From contig NZ_PJBE01000012.1 in NCBI RefSeq assembly GCF_002836205.1, forward strand, positions 868,001 to 932,000: DNA of 64,000 bases, written 5' to 3'. The first letter of the stretch is position 1; each line of letters opens with the position of its first letter. The notes beneath the pieces are model-generated. The model did not search any database, was not told the DNA's origin, and saw only the letters and a list, made by a program, of their open reading frames with translations. Origin of the DNA: Shewanella sp. Choline-02u-19 (GTDB lineage Bacteria > Pseudomonadota > Gammaproteobacteria > Enterobacterales > Shewanellaceae). The position numbers and the translations under genes are program-made. Below are positions 7,598 to 16,052 of this stretch, piece by piece.

Positions 7598-9007
7598 ATG
7601 ACACCAGGCACGGAGCTTTATGATGTCAAAGTGGTTCGGTATTTTATTGTGGCTGCGGTGGCATGGTCCATAGCGGGAATGTTTATCGGAGTGGTGCTAG
7701 CAGCTCAGCTTTATTGGCCGGTGCTGAATTTCAATTCTGAATATATCCAGTTTGGCCGTTTGAGACCCTTGCATACCTCTGGGGTTATCTACGGTTTTGT
7801 GGTGAATATGTTGATGGGAACATCCTTGTACATAGTACAAAGAACCGGTCAAACAAAGCTGTTTAATCAAAGCCTGTCTTGGATGGTTTTTTGGGGATGG
7901 CAATTGGTGTTGTTTTTAGCACTAGTGACCTTACCAATGGGATATACCTCAAGTAAAGAATATGCAGAACTTGAGTGGCCAATCGATTTGTTAATTGTAC
8001 TCGTTTGGATGCTTTATGGGGTGCTATTTTTTGGCACCATAGCGAAACGTAAAGTGAATCACATCTTTGTTTCCAATTGGTTTTACGGTGCCTTTATTAT
8101 TGTTGTCGCCCTTATTTTTATTCTTAATAATTTAGCGATGCCAGTGTCTGCAATGAAGTCATACTCGGTATTTGCAGGGGCGCAGGATGCAATCGTTCAA
8201 TGGTGGTGGGGACATAACGCGGTGGGCTTTTTGCTAACCGCTGGCATCATCGGCATGAACTATTACTTCATTCCCAAAATTTCTGAACGCCCCATTTATT
8301 CATATCGCTTATCTGTAATCCATTTTTGGGGGTTAGTCGGGTTCTATACATGGGCGGGAACGCATCATTTACTCTATTCATCAGTGCCTGTATGGCTGCA
8401 GAACATCGGCATTGTGATGTCTCTTATCCTATGGTTACCCTCCTGGGCGGGTGCATTTAACAGCGCTATGACCTTGCTGCAAAACAAAGAGAAGCTTAAA
8501 ACCGATTACATTATGTGGTTCTTTATGTCGGCGATACTCTATTACTGTTTGGCGACGTTTGAAGGGCCTTTGCTGGCGATACGTTGGTTTAACATGCTGG
8601 CACACAACACTGAGTGGATTATTGGCCATGTGCATTCCGCCGCGTTGGGTTGGGTCGCGATGTCGGGCATCGCGATGTTCTATTACTTTATCCCACGGCT
8701 GTGGGGCAAGACTAAGCTTTGGTCGAACCGATTGCTTAAGTGGCATTTCTGGATAGCCCATTTTGGGGTCGCACTTTATGCCATCGCACTGTGGGTTGCT
8801 GGCATAGGTGAAGGCTACATGTGGCTGGCGCAACAAGAGAATGGTTCGCTCGCTTATAGTTTTGTTGAAGCGATGGACTTTAAAGCCCCTTGGTTATTTG
8901 TTCGATTCTTTGGCGGCGCATGTTTCGTATTGGGTCTGCTGCTGATGGTATTTAATCTCTATAAAACCGTTTCGCTAGAGCAGGAGGGATCAGCCGATGC
9001 TAAGTAA
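7598..9007 (+). CDS. ccoN: Cbb3-type cytochrome c oxidase catalytic subunit I (divergent)
   Basis: 469 residues, about 12 membrane helices. Heme and copper ligands are visible: His in FGRLRPLHTSGVIYGF (low-spin heme), VQWWWGHNAVGF (CuB site), WAGTHHLLY (two CuB His), and HNTEWIIGHVHSAALGW (heme b3 and b). The Tyr two residues before the Trp of WAG matches the position of the cross-linked Tyr in CcoN. It reduces oxygen to water at the inner membrane. Several positions depart from canonical CcoN, such as WAGTHH instead of WAGPHH and AFNSAMTLLQ in place of the usual MINGLLTLRG type, suggesting a secondary cbb3 lineage. It overlaps ccoO by 11 bp. No ccoQ follows. Confidence 0.9.
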   Translation: MTPGTELYDVKVVRYFIVAAVAWSIAGMFIGVVLAAQLYWPVLNFNSEYIQFGRLRPLHTSGVIYGFVVNMLMGTSLYIVQRTGQTKLFNQSLSWMVFWGWQLVLFLALVTLPMGYTSSKEYAELEWPIDLLIVLVWMLYGVLFFGTIAKRKVNHIFVSNWFYGAFIIVVALIFILNNLAMPVSAMKSYSVFAGAQDAIVQWWWGHNAVGFLLTAGIIGMNYYFIPKISERPIYSYRLSVIHFWGLVGFYTWAGTHHLLYSSVPVWLQNIGIVMSLILWLPSWAGAFNSAMTLLQNKEKLKTDYIMWFFMSAILYYCLATFEGPLLAIRWFNMLAHNTEWIIGHVHSAALGWVAMSGIAMFYYFIPRLWGKTKLWSNRLLKWHFWIAHFGVALYAIALWVAGIGEGYMWLAQQENGSLAYSFVEAMDFKAPWLFVRFFGGACFVLGLLLMVFNLYKTVSLEQEGSADAK

Positions 9008-9611
9008 AGACTTTACGCAATCGCTCTTAATCCTCATCGTTTCCACCACCGTGGTTGCCAGTTTTTCTATATTGGTGCTTATTGTACCTAGCTTAGTTCG
9101 CACTGATGAAATAAGGGCTACCTCGTTGGCTAAACCTTTAACGGCTTTAGAGGTTTCGGGTAGGGATGTTTACATCAGCGAAGGTTGCCATGTTTGCCAT
9201 ACGCAAATGGTGCGCAACATTGAGCCCGAAGTAAAACGCGATGGTCGACCCAACGAAGAGGGCGATGATATCTATGAATTTCCCAACCTTTGGGGCTCGA
9301 AAAGAACCGGTCCGGATTTGACTAACTTAGGTCGAAAATACTCTGCTCAGTGGCAGCGTTTGCATCTGATTGACCCAAGGCAAGTGGTGCCGACGTCTTT
9401 GATGCCTGCTTACCCATGGTTATTCAAGCAAGCACTTTCTGGGGACGATATTGAAGCCAAGATGCGCGTCTTACAAGGATTGGGAGTGCCTTACACCGAG
9501 AATGAAATAGAGCGATCGCGTCTAGCCGTGAAAGGAGTGACTAAAGGTGAAGCTTTGATTCACTATTTGCAAAGCTTAGGCAATGATACTGCCAGCGATC
9601 AGGAGCGTTGA
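8997..9611 (+). CDS. ccoO: Cbb3-type oxidase subunit II, monoheme cytochrome c
   Basis: 204 residues: an N-terminal membrane anchor (about residues 8-32), then the motif GRDVYISEGCHVCHTQMVR with heme CHVCH at 64-68, and RTGPDLTNLGRKY plus VPTSLMPAYPWLF, all diagnostic for CcoO/FixO. The Met of SLMPAYPWLF is the expected axial ligand. It passes electrons from the c-type cytochromes to CcoN. Its start overlaps the end of ccoN by 11 bp and the next gene starts one base after its stop, so the genes are translationally coupled. Confidence 0.92.
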   Translation: MLSKDFTQSLLILIVSTTVVASFSILVLIVPSLVRTDEIRATSLAKPLTALEVSGRDVYISEGCHVCHTQMVRNIEPEVKRDGRPNEEGDDIYEFPNLWGSKRTGPDLTNLGRKYSAQWQRLHLIDPRQVVPTSLMPAYPWLFKQALSGDDIEAKMRVLQGLGVPYTENEIERSRLAVKGVTKGEALIHYLQSLGNDTASDQER

Positions 9612-9612
9612 T

Positions 9613-11778
9613 ATGACTGTTTTCTGGAACACCTGGGTGATTGTATTCATCTTGATTTTTCTCGCATTTATGGCGTTGGTTGTCGTTAAATATTGGCGCA
9701 TTGAACATACAGCAGATAAAGATAGAACCATTGAGACTTTTGATGGTATTGATGAAAACGATGCACCTCCACCGCGGGTATTTTATCTGTCGTACCTCAT
9801 CGCATTTATTATTTCCGCAGGTTTTTTAGTCCTGTATCCGGGCCTTGGCAATTGGGCAGGCTTAATGGGGTGGGAGCAAAGTGACGATGCACTTAGCTCG
9901 CCAGTCACTGATTTAGATATTCAAATGACGCCGTTAACCGATCTCAGTCTAACTGCATTGGCGAGAAACTCTGACGTCACGAATAGCGGGGCATTATTGT
10001 TTCAAAATCACTGTGGCGCCTGTCACCGCGCGAATGCACAGGGACAAAAGCACTTTCCTAATTTGATTGACCATGATTGGTTATATGGTGGTACGGAAGT
10101 CGACATTTTACACTCTATCGAAGATGGACGTCATGGTGCTATGCCGGGCTGGAAAGACATACTGTCGGAAGATGAAATTCTAAAAATGTCTTATTACATT
10201 GCATCGCTGCAGCGTCGAAATCTTAATGCACCCCAAGTGAAAGTTGATTTGGGTAAAGTCATTTTTATGCAGTACTGCTCGAGTTGTCATGGCGATGGTA
10301 CGGTAGCAAATACTGACATCGGGGCGCCAATATTGTCCGATGATATTTGGTTGCATGGCGGTAGTATTGAGGAGATAAAGCACACTATTGAATTTGGATT
10401 GAATAATTTGATGCCAGCTTTTTCTGAGCAGCTAAGCCGTAATGAAATATTAGCCATAGGAGCTTACATCACTGAGCAAAGAAACCAGTATGATGAAAAG
10501 CTTGCAGCACTTGACCCTGAATCAATTTCGAGAGGTGAGTATCTCGCCAATGCAGGGGATTGTGTGGCGTGTCATAGTTCAGAAAGTGGTGAACGTTTTG
10601 CGGGTGGCCTGCCTTTTAAAACGCCCTTTGGCACGGTTTACTCAACCAATATTACGCCCCACCTTAGCGAAGGTATTGGTGACAATGATTATGCAAACTT
10701 TAAAGCAGCGTTATTTGACGGCAAAGGCAAACATGGTTATTTGTACCCGGCTATGCCGTACACCTCTTATCAGTATCTAACCGAGCAAGATACCCAAGAT
10801 CTGTGGAGCTATTTACAATCGATTACAGCCGTTCCAAGGCAAAATGATAAAAATGCGATGATCTTCCCCTCTAATATCCGTATGGGTTTGTTGGGCTGGA
10901 ATATTGCATTTATGGACACTGACCCGCTGTCGTACTCTGCGCCCGAACATGTTCAGCTTAATGAAGATGAACTCGAGCAGTGGCAGCAAGGTAAGTACTG
11001 GGTGATGGGCCTAGGTCATTGCTCTGAGTGCCATACACCGAGGAATTTAGCGCAAGCCTTGATCCCTGAAAAGATCTTCCAAGGTAACCTCATTGATGGC
11101 TGGAATGCGCCCAACATCACGGCGCAGGAGCTGTATGAAGATCGATGGGATTTAGAGTCGTTGACAGACTTTCTACACACCGGACATTCATCAAAAGGGT
11201 CGGCTTTTGCTGGCATGGCTGATGTGGTGAAAAACAGTACTAGCTTAATGACTCGTGATGACATTGAAACCATTTCACGCTACTTGCTGGTGGGCGATGT
11301 GCATAACACCATTCCTGAAGGGCAACAGCAGTTATCCCCCACAGGCTTTGTTGCAGAGTCCTACTCACAAGAGCAGTTTAGTGCTTACGCCTTGTATGCG
11401 GATACGTGTGGTGCTTGTCATGGTGAAGATGGAAAAGGACGCGATCCAATAGCGCCAACGTTGCTCCATAACGGCATTATCATGCATAGCGACCCATTCA
11501 ATACCATCGCGGTGACGATTCGTGGCTTAGCGCCGACCTATTTGGATGAAGAGCGTAACTTTATGCCAATGACCAGCTTTCAGAATGTATTAACGGATAG
11601 TGAGTTAGCGGGATTAATTAGTTTTGTTCGTCTCTATCTGGGCGGCCGAGAAGAACCGGTTACCGCGGCACAAGTTAAAGCTGTGCGGCAAAAGCTAGAA
11701 AAAGCGGGCTTTGCTGGCAATCTGCATACAACGCCTGATATGTACGATCATAAAGACACGGATATCAATATTGATTAA
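9613..11778 (+). CDS. ccoP: CcoP-type cytochrome fused to a triheme dehydrogenase-type cytochrome c (five hemes)
   Basis: 721 residues from the ATG at 9613, which has AGGAG eight bases upstream. Residues 1-30 and about 58-82 are membrane segments, the second ending in the CcoP motif YPGLGNWAGLMGW. Two CcoP-like heme motifs follow, CGACH (about 134-138) and CSSCH (222-226). The C-terminal 400 residues carry CVACH (317-321), CSECH (470-474) and CGACH (599-603), with FAGGLPFKTPFGTVYSTNIT, the layout of the triheme cytochrome subunit of membrane alcohol and gluconate dehydrogenases. Ordinary CcoP has about 300 residues and two hemes. The fusion is read directly from one uninterrupted frame. The predicted role is a built-in electron entry wire to CcoNO. 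No partner dehydrogenase gene is adjacent. Confidence 0.88.
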   Translation: MTVFWNTWVIVFILIFLAFMALVVVKYWRIEHTADKDRTIETFDGIDENDAPPPRVFYLSYLIAFIISAGFLVLYPGLGNWAGLMGWEQSDDALSSPVTDLDIQMTPLTDLSLTALARNSDVTNSGALLFQNHCGACHRANAQGQKHFPNLIDHDWLYGGTEVDILHSIEDGRHGAMPGWKDILSEDEILKMSYYIASLQRRNLNAPQVKVDLGKVIFMQYCSSCHGDGTVANTDIGAPILSDDIWLHGGSIEEIKHTIEFGLNNLMPAFSEQLSRNEILAIGAYITEQRNQYDEKLAALDPESISRGEYLANAGDCVACHSSESGERFAGGLPFKTPFGTVYSTNITPHLSEGIGDNDYANFKAALFDGKGKHGYLYPAMPYTSYQYLTEQDTQDLWSYLQSITAVPRQNDKNAMIFPSNIRMGLLGWNIAFMDTDPLSYSAPEHVQLNEDELEQWQQGKYWVMGLGHCSECHTPRNLAQALIPEKIFQGNLIDGWNAPNITAQELYEDRWDLESLTDFLHTGHSSKGSAFAGMADVVKNSTSLMTRDDIETISRYLLVGDVHNTIPEGQQQLSPTGFVAESYSQEQFSAYALYADTCGACHGEDGKGRDPIAPTLLHNGIIMHSDPFNTIAVTIRGLAPTYLDEERNFMPMTSFQNVLTDSELAGLISFVRLYLGGREEPVTAAQVKAVRQKLEKAGFAGNLHTTPDMYDHKDTDINID

Positions 11779-11792
11779 TAGTTTTACTGATT

Positions 11793-11820
11793 AAAAAAGC
11801 CTGCTAATGCAGGCTTTTTT
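11793..11820 (+). terminator. Terminator of the cbb3 operon
   Basis: AAAAAAGCCTGC TAAT GCAGGCTTTTTT, a perfect stem with T-run 15 bp after the ccoP-fusion stop. Confidence 0.92.
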
Positions 11821-11822
11821 AT

Positions 11823-12139
11823 GTATAAAGACAACGAGCTGGGTTTTCTACGTGACGCTAAAGTGGTAGCGAAGCGGATTGTCTTTATTGTCTCTTTTAG
11901 CGTGCTGTGCGATACCACGACTATCGAATCTAAGCGGCTATGGTGTATTAAGGTACGACTTATCTAGGCTGTAATGTACGCTATAAAGCGGCTTTAAATA
12001 ATCTAACTTGATAATACAACTCGCCACTGCTAGTTTTTAATACAGTATTTTATGCAGCATAAAGATTTGTCGTTTGGGTCAATAAACCTAATTAATCTTG
12101 TCGATAATAGTGGATATTAAACAGATTAAAGGAATTGAT
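11823..12139. other. Intergenic region before the Cys-rich secreted protein
   Basis: Over 300 bp of AT-rich sequence. A 48-codon frame begins right at the T-run but lacks a ribosome site. No regulatory motif is recognised; the promoter of the downstream gene should be here. Confidence 0.4.
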
Positions 12140-12598
12140 ATGACTTATTTAAAAACGATAGTACTGCTTTTTTGTGTTGTTTTTTCTGCAATGTCAATTG
12201 CAGGTGACGACCATGATGCGAGCCCATCGAGTGGTGCTAAAGATATGCCCGGCGCTAAAGGGGTATTTGCCTTTCAGCCCAGAGATTGGATGGAAGGAAA
12301 AAAGACTTGGTGGAAAGATAGCGACGGCGTCGCACCTGGCGTTGCCGGTTGTCATATTGGCACCGATGAAAAAGGCACTGCCAATGGCAGAATGTTTGGT
12401 GAAGCTTGCATGGAAGATGGCCTACTTGTCGAATCTAATCCAGGTAAAGATGTGCTGCACGCACACACTAATGATACTGGCCACCCAGATAAATTTGATT
12501 GTAATGCTTGGTGCGTTGGCACTGGCAACAGCAGTGGCATGTGCACTATTGCCGCTGCAGCGCCTTGTGAACAATCGGCAAAATGTGTTTGTAACTAA
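12140..12598 (+). CDS. Secreted Cys-rich protein of unknown function
   Basis: 152 residues from the ATG at 12140 (AAAGGA upstream). A signal peptide ends near SMSIAGDD. The mature protein is Gly/Asp-rich with eight Cys; the last 34 residues hold six of them (FDCNAWCVGTG ... GMCTI ... PCEQ ... KCVCN), suggesting disulfides or metal binding in the periplasm. I recognise no family. It lies downstream of the cbb3 operon but beyond that operon's terminator, so it is probably its own transcript, ended by the hairpin at 12657. Confidence 0.7.
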   Translation: MTYLKTIVLLFCVVFSAMSIAGDDHDASPSSGAKDMPGAKGVFAFQPRDWMEGKKTWWKDSDGVAPGVAGCHIGTDEKGTANGRMFGEACMEDGLLVESNPGKDVLHAHTNDTGHPDKFDCNAWCVGTGNSSGMCTIAAAAPCEQSAKCVCN

Positions 12599-12656
12599 CT
12601 GATTAAGTTTGTCGCTAGTTTCTCCGTAGCACTCGCTCTATCTATAACGTTAGCCA

Positions 12657-12687
12657 TAAAAAAGCGAACCTTTCAGGTTCGTTTTTA
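12657..12687 (+). terminator. Terminator after the Cys-rich protein
   Basis: AAAAGCGAACC TTTCA GGTTCGTTTTT stem-loop with T-run. Confidence 0.85.
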
Positions 12688-12767
12688 CTTATTGGTAGCG
12701 GCTATATCAGCTGCCAATAAGCGTCTGCAGTAATGTTAGCTGGCTAATTTTTTTATCTAGCTACTAC

Positions 12768-13297
12768 TTATAAACTAAACTGGCCGCGCAGTGTTAGCGC
12801 AACTTGCCTAGGGGCTCCTAGGCTCGGCGTACGGGTGAAGTTAGTGGTGATTATTCCTCATCAAACAGGTTCTTACCTTGGAGGTAAAGGCCGATATCTT
12901 GCCATTCATAACCGAGTTGCATATTGACCAAGGTGCGGCTGTCATTTTGTAGGTCAAACTCCGCTTCGCCTTCTTTTAGTCCTTCTCGATATGGATTAAC
13001 ACGGTTGGGTGTACTGCTGGCATAGTTGGCATTTAAGCTGGCAAAGATACCGCTATCGGCAGTGTAGGTCGCGCCCACATTGCCAGTCCATTCCGGCGCG
13101 GTAAATTGTCTACCAGAGAGATCGTTAACAACTGCACCAGTCTCAGTAGGAATACTGATGACAAAATCAATAAGCTCACTTTTAGCTTGGCCGAAAGATG
13201 CATACAAAGCTAATTCGTCACTCAGCTGATAGTTAAGTTCGAGCTCGAAACTTTTAACACTTGATTGGCCCACGTTAACTGTTTTCGTGTCGTAACG
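12768..13297 (-). pseudogene. TonB-dependent receptor C-terminal remnant, frameshifted
   Basis: The minus strand encodes receptor beta-barrel sequence (RYDTKTVNVGQSSVKSFELE, ALYASFGQAKSEL, LYLQGKNLFDEE) and then hits a stop at about 12851. Shifting by one base continues the family-typical ending TTNFTRTPSLGAPRQVALTL and RGQFSL to a stop at 12768, so a single base has been lost near 12852. The 5' end is also missing: homology fades near 13297 and an in-frame stop follows at about 13345. Only about 170 of the usual 700-900 residues remain. It cannot make a functional receptor. The boundary at 13297 is approximate. Confidence 0.82.
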
Positions 13298-13314
13298 GTT
13301 TCGCCACCGTTGCA

Positions 13315-13518
13315 GTGTTAATACTGACTTTACTCGCTGATTGGCTGATATTTAGCGAGGAAATAATACAGTTATGGCACGATGGATTTAGAGCTGTTAT
13401 TGGTGTTGAAGTGGCAATGCTACTGTTTATTTTTATTGGTATTTGGGTGATGAAAACACTGTCTGCCAGCAGCGAGGCAAGGGTGGCCGAATTAACGGCT
13501 GCACCTGCTTTAGACTAG
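13315..13518 (+). pseudogene. Probable C-terminal gene remnant, one membrane segment
   Basis: A 67-codon plus-strand frame (GTG start, no good ribosome site) reads as two hydrophobic stretches, LILTLLADWLIFSE and VAMLLFIFIGIWVMKTL, then a hydrophilic Ala/Glu tail. Its upstream end overlaps the broken 5' end of the TonB-receptor remnant, and a strong terminator follows at 13558, so it looks like the tail of a once larger membrane protein gene left by a deletion. No family is recognised. It could alternatively be a short genuine membrane protein. Confidence 0.35.
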
Positions 13519-13557
13519 CAGCGTGGAGTTATTAGTTAGTTGCATTGTGGCGTTCAT

Positions 13558-13590
13558 CCAAGGAGCTAGAGTCTAGCTCCTTGGCGTTTT
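13558..13590 (+). terminator. Terminator following the plus-strand remnant
   Basis: CCAAGGAGCTAGA G TCTAGCTCCTTGG is a perfect 13-bp stem followed by CGTTTTT. Short TTTGGG repeats follow directly. Confidence 0.8.
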
Positions 13591-13684
13591 TGGGTTTGGG
13601 TTTGGGTTAGCTTGATGTTGTTAATGTTATATGGCAATGGGAATAAAGGGTAATTTCTCTAAAATCATATATTTATGTTCAGTT

Positions 13685-14449
13685 TTAATGGCTAGTTATT
13701 TCAGGCGCCTCTAGGCGGTTTTGTTTTTTGGCTCTCACAAATAGGAAATAATAATAGCTGCTGGCGGTAAACCAGGATATGGCCAGGCTCCATAAACCAT
13801 GGGAGAAGAAGTGTGCGCCTCTTAGCTGTTGAGTTAAGCTAAATGTCGCGCCCAAGAGTATGCCAAAGGCTAATCCATACCAGCGTAGTTTAGGTTTGAG
13901 CTGCAATGCAAAGTAATACAGCGCAACCCAAGCGTAGCCACCACTTGAGTGTCCACCAGGAAAACATTGTCCAAATTCAGCACCATTAGGTAAGGGGCTA
14001 AAAATGGGTACATAAGCAAATTGGCCACCAAATTGAATCACATCCCACGGACAACTAACGTGAGTGAACTCTTTGGCAAACTTCACTAATAGTATTGAGG
14101 TCAGCACGCTTAGCGTTAAGCAGAGTAAGTTACGTCTGTATTGGTTCCAACGTTTGCTTTTACAGCTTAATCCCAATGAAATCAGTAATGCTGTGCCTAA
14201 TACGATAACTAAGTTGCGACCACCGGTGTGCAATACATTTTCACTCAACCACTGGCCTCTTAAAGGCCAGCTATCAACGCCGCCCTCTAGGCTAAAAAAA
14301 TACTGAGCAATATTAAGATCGAATTGGAAATATTCAAAAATGGCGGCCACTAATAGAAACAGCATTAGCGGGTAGCTGATATGGCGCTCAAGAGAAAAAG
14401 GTTGCTGAACATCTACTGTTTTATGCATCGGAACCATACCTATTTTCAC
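13685..14449 (-). CDS. PAP2-family membrane phosphatase
   Basis: 254 residues with five to six hydrophobic helices. PAP2 signatures are present in degenerate form: KEFTHVSCPW (C1), FPGGHSSGGY (C2, usual PSGH) and RGAHFFSHGLWS (C3, Arg and catalytic His kept). The family removes phosphate from lipid phosphates such as undecaprenyl-PP, phosphatidate or lipid A at the periplasmic face; which one cannot be told here. The start is uncertain: GTG at 14449 has AAGG just upstream, while ATGs at 14437 and 14428 are possible. No operon partner is evident. Confidence 0.82.
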   Translation of the reverse strand: MKIGMVPMHKTVDVQQPFSLERHISYPLMLFLLVAAIFEYFQFDLNIAQYFFSLEGGVDSWPLRGQWLSENVLHTGGRNLVIVLGTALLISLGLSCKSKRWNQYRRNLLCLTLSVLTSILLVKFAKEFTHVSCPWDVIQFGGQFAYVPIFSPLPNGAEFGQCFPGGHSSGGYAWVALYYFALQLKPKLRWYGLAFGILLGATFSLTQQLRGAHFFSHGLWSLAISWFTASSYYYFLFVRAKKQNRLEAPEITSH

Positions 14450-15014
14450 CGTGCCTTGTTAGGAAGGCTACTGATATCGGAGGCATGAGTTTATTAAATC
14501 ACTTGTGAAAGAAATGTCGAAAGAGGATCCGATGAATGTAACGTCAGTATATTAACCATTGAAGCGCCTTTATTACTAAGTTATGGCGATCACTTTTCTG
14601 ACGTCTGCTATATAGCTCAAATTGAGCACTTTATTCGATAATTTTGACTGGTAAGTGAACTTGATATCGTATGTTGTCAACCGAGTGTAATTACTAGTCA
14701 ATCTGCTGATTATAATGAGTTTTAGTTGTTAGCGCTCTTGGGGGACTAAATGAAATGGTTGTTGGATTTTTAAGATGATTTATCACCCCATAAATAAACT
14801 CAATATCAGTGCATTTTTTATTTGCATTTTTTTAAAATCGGTGTAAATTACGCCGCCTTATCTAGTTCAAACTTGTATTGATAGATAGATGTCATAGTCG
14901 GATTCTGGTGATTACACCCGAATTATTGTGTTGTTTATTTTGAGTACTCTACACCTCCCCAAGCCAGTCCTGGCCCAAGATCTTTAGAGCATTCCGTTTT
15001 ATTAAGAGATCCAA
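14450..15014. other. Intergenic region between PAP2 gene and ATP-grasp operon
   Basis: 565 bp without a gene-like frame on either strand. It must contain the divergent promoters; TATAAT occurs at 14711 but without a well-spaced -35 element. Nothing else is recognised. Confidence 0.4.
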
Positions 15015-16052
15015 TTGAAAATTTTATTTTTGATGTACCCATGGGAAAACATCGAACCTGAAACCGATACTAGCATTCGGTTGATCCATGAGTGCGTTGC
15101 ACGCGGCTATACTGTTGCGCTAGCGACTACCAGCAATTTAACCATGCGCGACAGTGAAGCTAGTGCGTTTTGCCGTGTGTTTAGTAAAGAGCAGTCGGTA
15201 CCAAATAATATCGTTTCATTTTATAAAAAAGCGCAGTTTAAAACTCTGCGTTTACCGTTAGCGGGTTTTGACAGCATTATTATGCGTGCCAACCCTCCGC
15301 TAGACACCATCGCGCTCAATTTCCTTGATTCAGTGCGTGATGATGTCTTTATCATGAACGATATTGATGGTCTTCGAATTGCTAATAATAAGCTGTATAC
15401 CGCATCATTTGACGATCCAACCAATCAGTTCATTCCGGTGACTCACGTGTCAAAAACACCTGAGTATTTAGAGGAAGTACTGCGTGAGTCGAAGACCGAC
15501 AAGATGATTATGAAGCCACTTGATGGCTTTGGCGGCCAAGGCGTTATTTTGGTGGAGAAGGCGGCGCAAAAGAGTTTTCACTCGTTGCTCGAGTTCTACA
15601 TTAACAGCGGTAAGGGCGGTAACTACGTTATTTTGCAAGAGTATGTCGAAGGTGCCGAGCAAGGTGATGTGCGAATTTTAATGCTCAATGGCGAACCCAT
15701 TGGTGCTATGAAGCGCATTCCGGCCTCAGGTGAAGTGCGTTCAAATATTCATGCGGGTGGCAGTGTGGTTAAGCATACACTGACCAAAAATGAAAAAGCC
15801 CTTTGCAAGCACATCGGTCCTAAGTTGGTGCGTGATGGTTTGTTCTTTGTCGGCATTGATGTGATTAACGAAAAGTTGATTGAAGTTAACGTGCAAAGCC
15901 CTGGTGGCATCATGCGGATCAACAAGTTGAACAACGTTAAGCTGCAAAAGAAGGTCATTGATTTTGTTGAAAGCGTGGTCAATGCCAAAGAAGCGTTAAA
16001 CATCAGAAAAACAGCGTTTAGAAAGGCGATCGACGATGCTCATATTAACTGA
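15015..16052 (+). CDS. ATP-grasp ligase, glutathione-synthetase-like
   Basis: 345 residues. A TTG start at 15015 is preferred because KILFLMYPWENI is the first beta-strand of the GshB-type N-terminal domain and AAGAG lies seven bases upstream. An ATP-grasp core follows: MIMKPLDGFGGQGV (glycine-rich loop, about residue 165), ILQEYVEGAEQGDVRILMLNG, then FVGIDVINEKLIEVNVQSPG (metal-binding Glu/Asn). ATP-grasp ligases join a carboxylate to an amine through an acyl-phosphate. It resembles glutathione synthetase but overlaps by 17 bp a gene for an amidohydrolase/metallopeptidase fusion, pointing to a different peptide-like product made and processed by the pair. Product unknown. Confidence 0.85.
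   Translation: MKILFLMYPWENIEPETDTSIRLIHECVARGYTVALATTSNLTMRDSEASAFCRVFSKEQSVPNNIVSFYKKAQFKTLRLPLAGFDSIIMRANPPLDTIALNFLDSVRDDVFIMNDIDGLRIANNKLYTASFDDPTNQFIPVTHVSKTPEYLEEVLRESKTDKMIMKPLDGFGGQGVILVEKAAQKSFHSLLEFYINSGKGGNYVILQEYVEGAEQGDVRILMLNGEPIGAMKRIPASGEVRSNIHAGGSVVKHTLTKNEKALCKHIGPKLVRDGLFFVGIDVINEKLIEVNVQSPGGIMRINKLNNVKLQKKVIDFVESVVNAKEALNIRKTAFRKAIDDAHIN

Noticed and set aside
8435..8836. 133-codon minus-strand frame inside ccoN
   Set aside because: Antisense shadow of a conserved membrane protein gene, with no ribosome site.
11821..11967. 48-codon plus-strand frame after the cbb3 operon terminator
   Set aside because: It begins at the terminator T-run with no ribosome site and lacks coding character.
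12174..12602. 142-codon frame overlapping the Cys-rich secreted protein
   Set aside because: The overlapping frame with a ribosome site and signal peptide is the better candidate; this one has neither.
13590..13612. Short TTTGGG repeats
   Set aside because: Only three units after a terminator; too short to be a functional repeat array.
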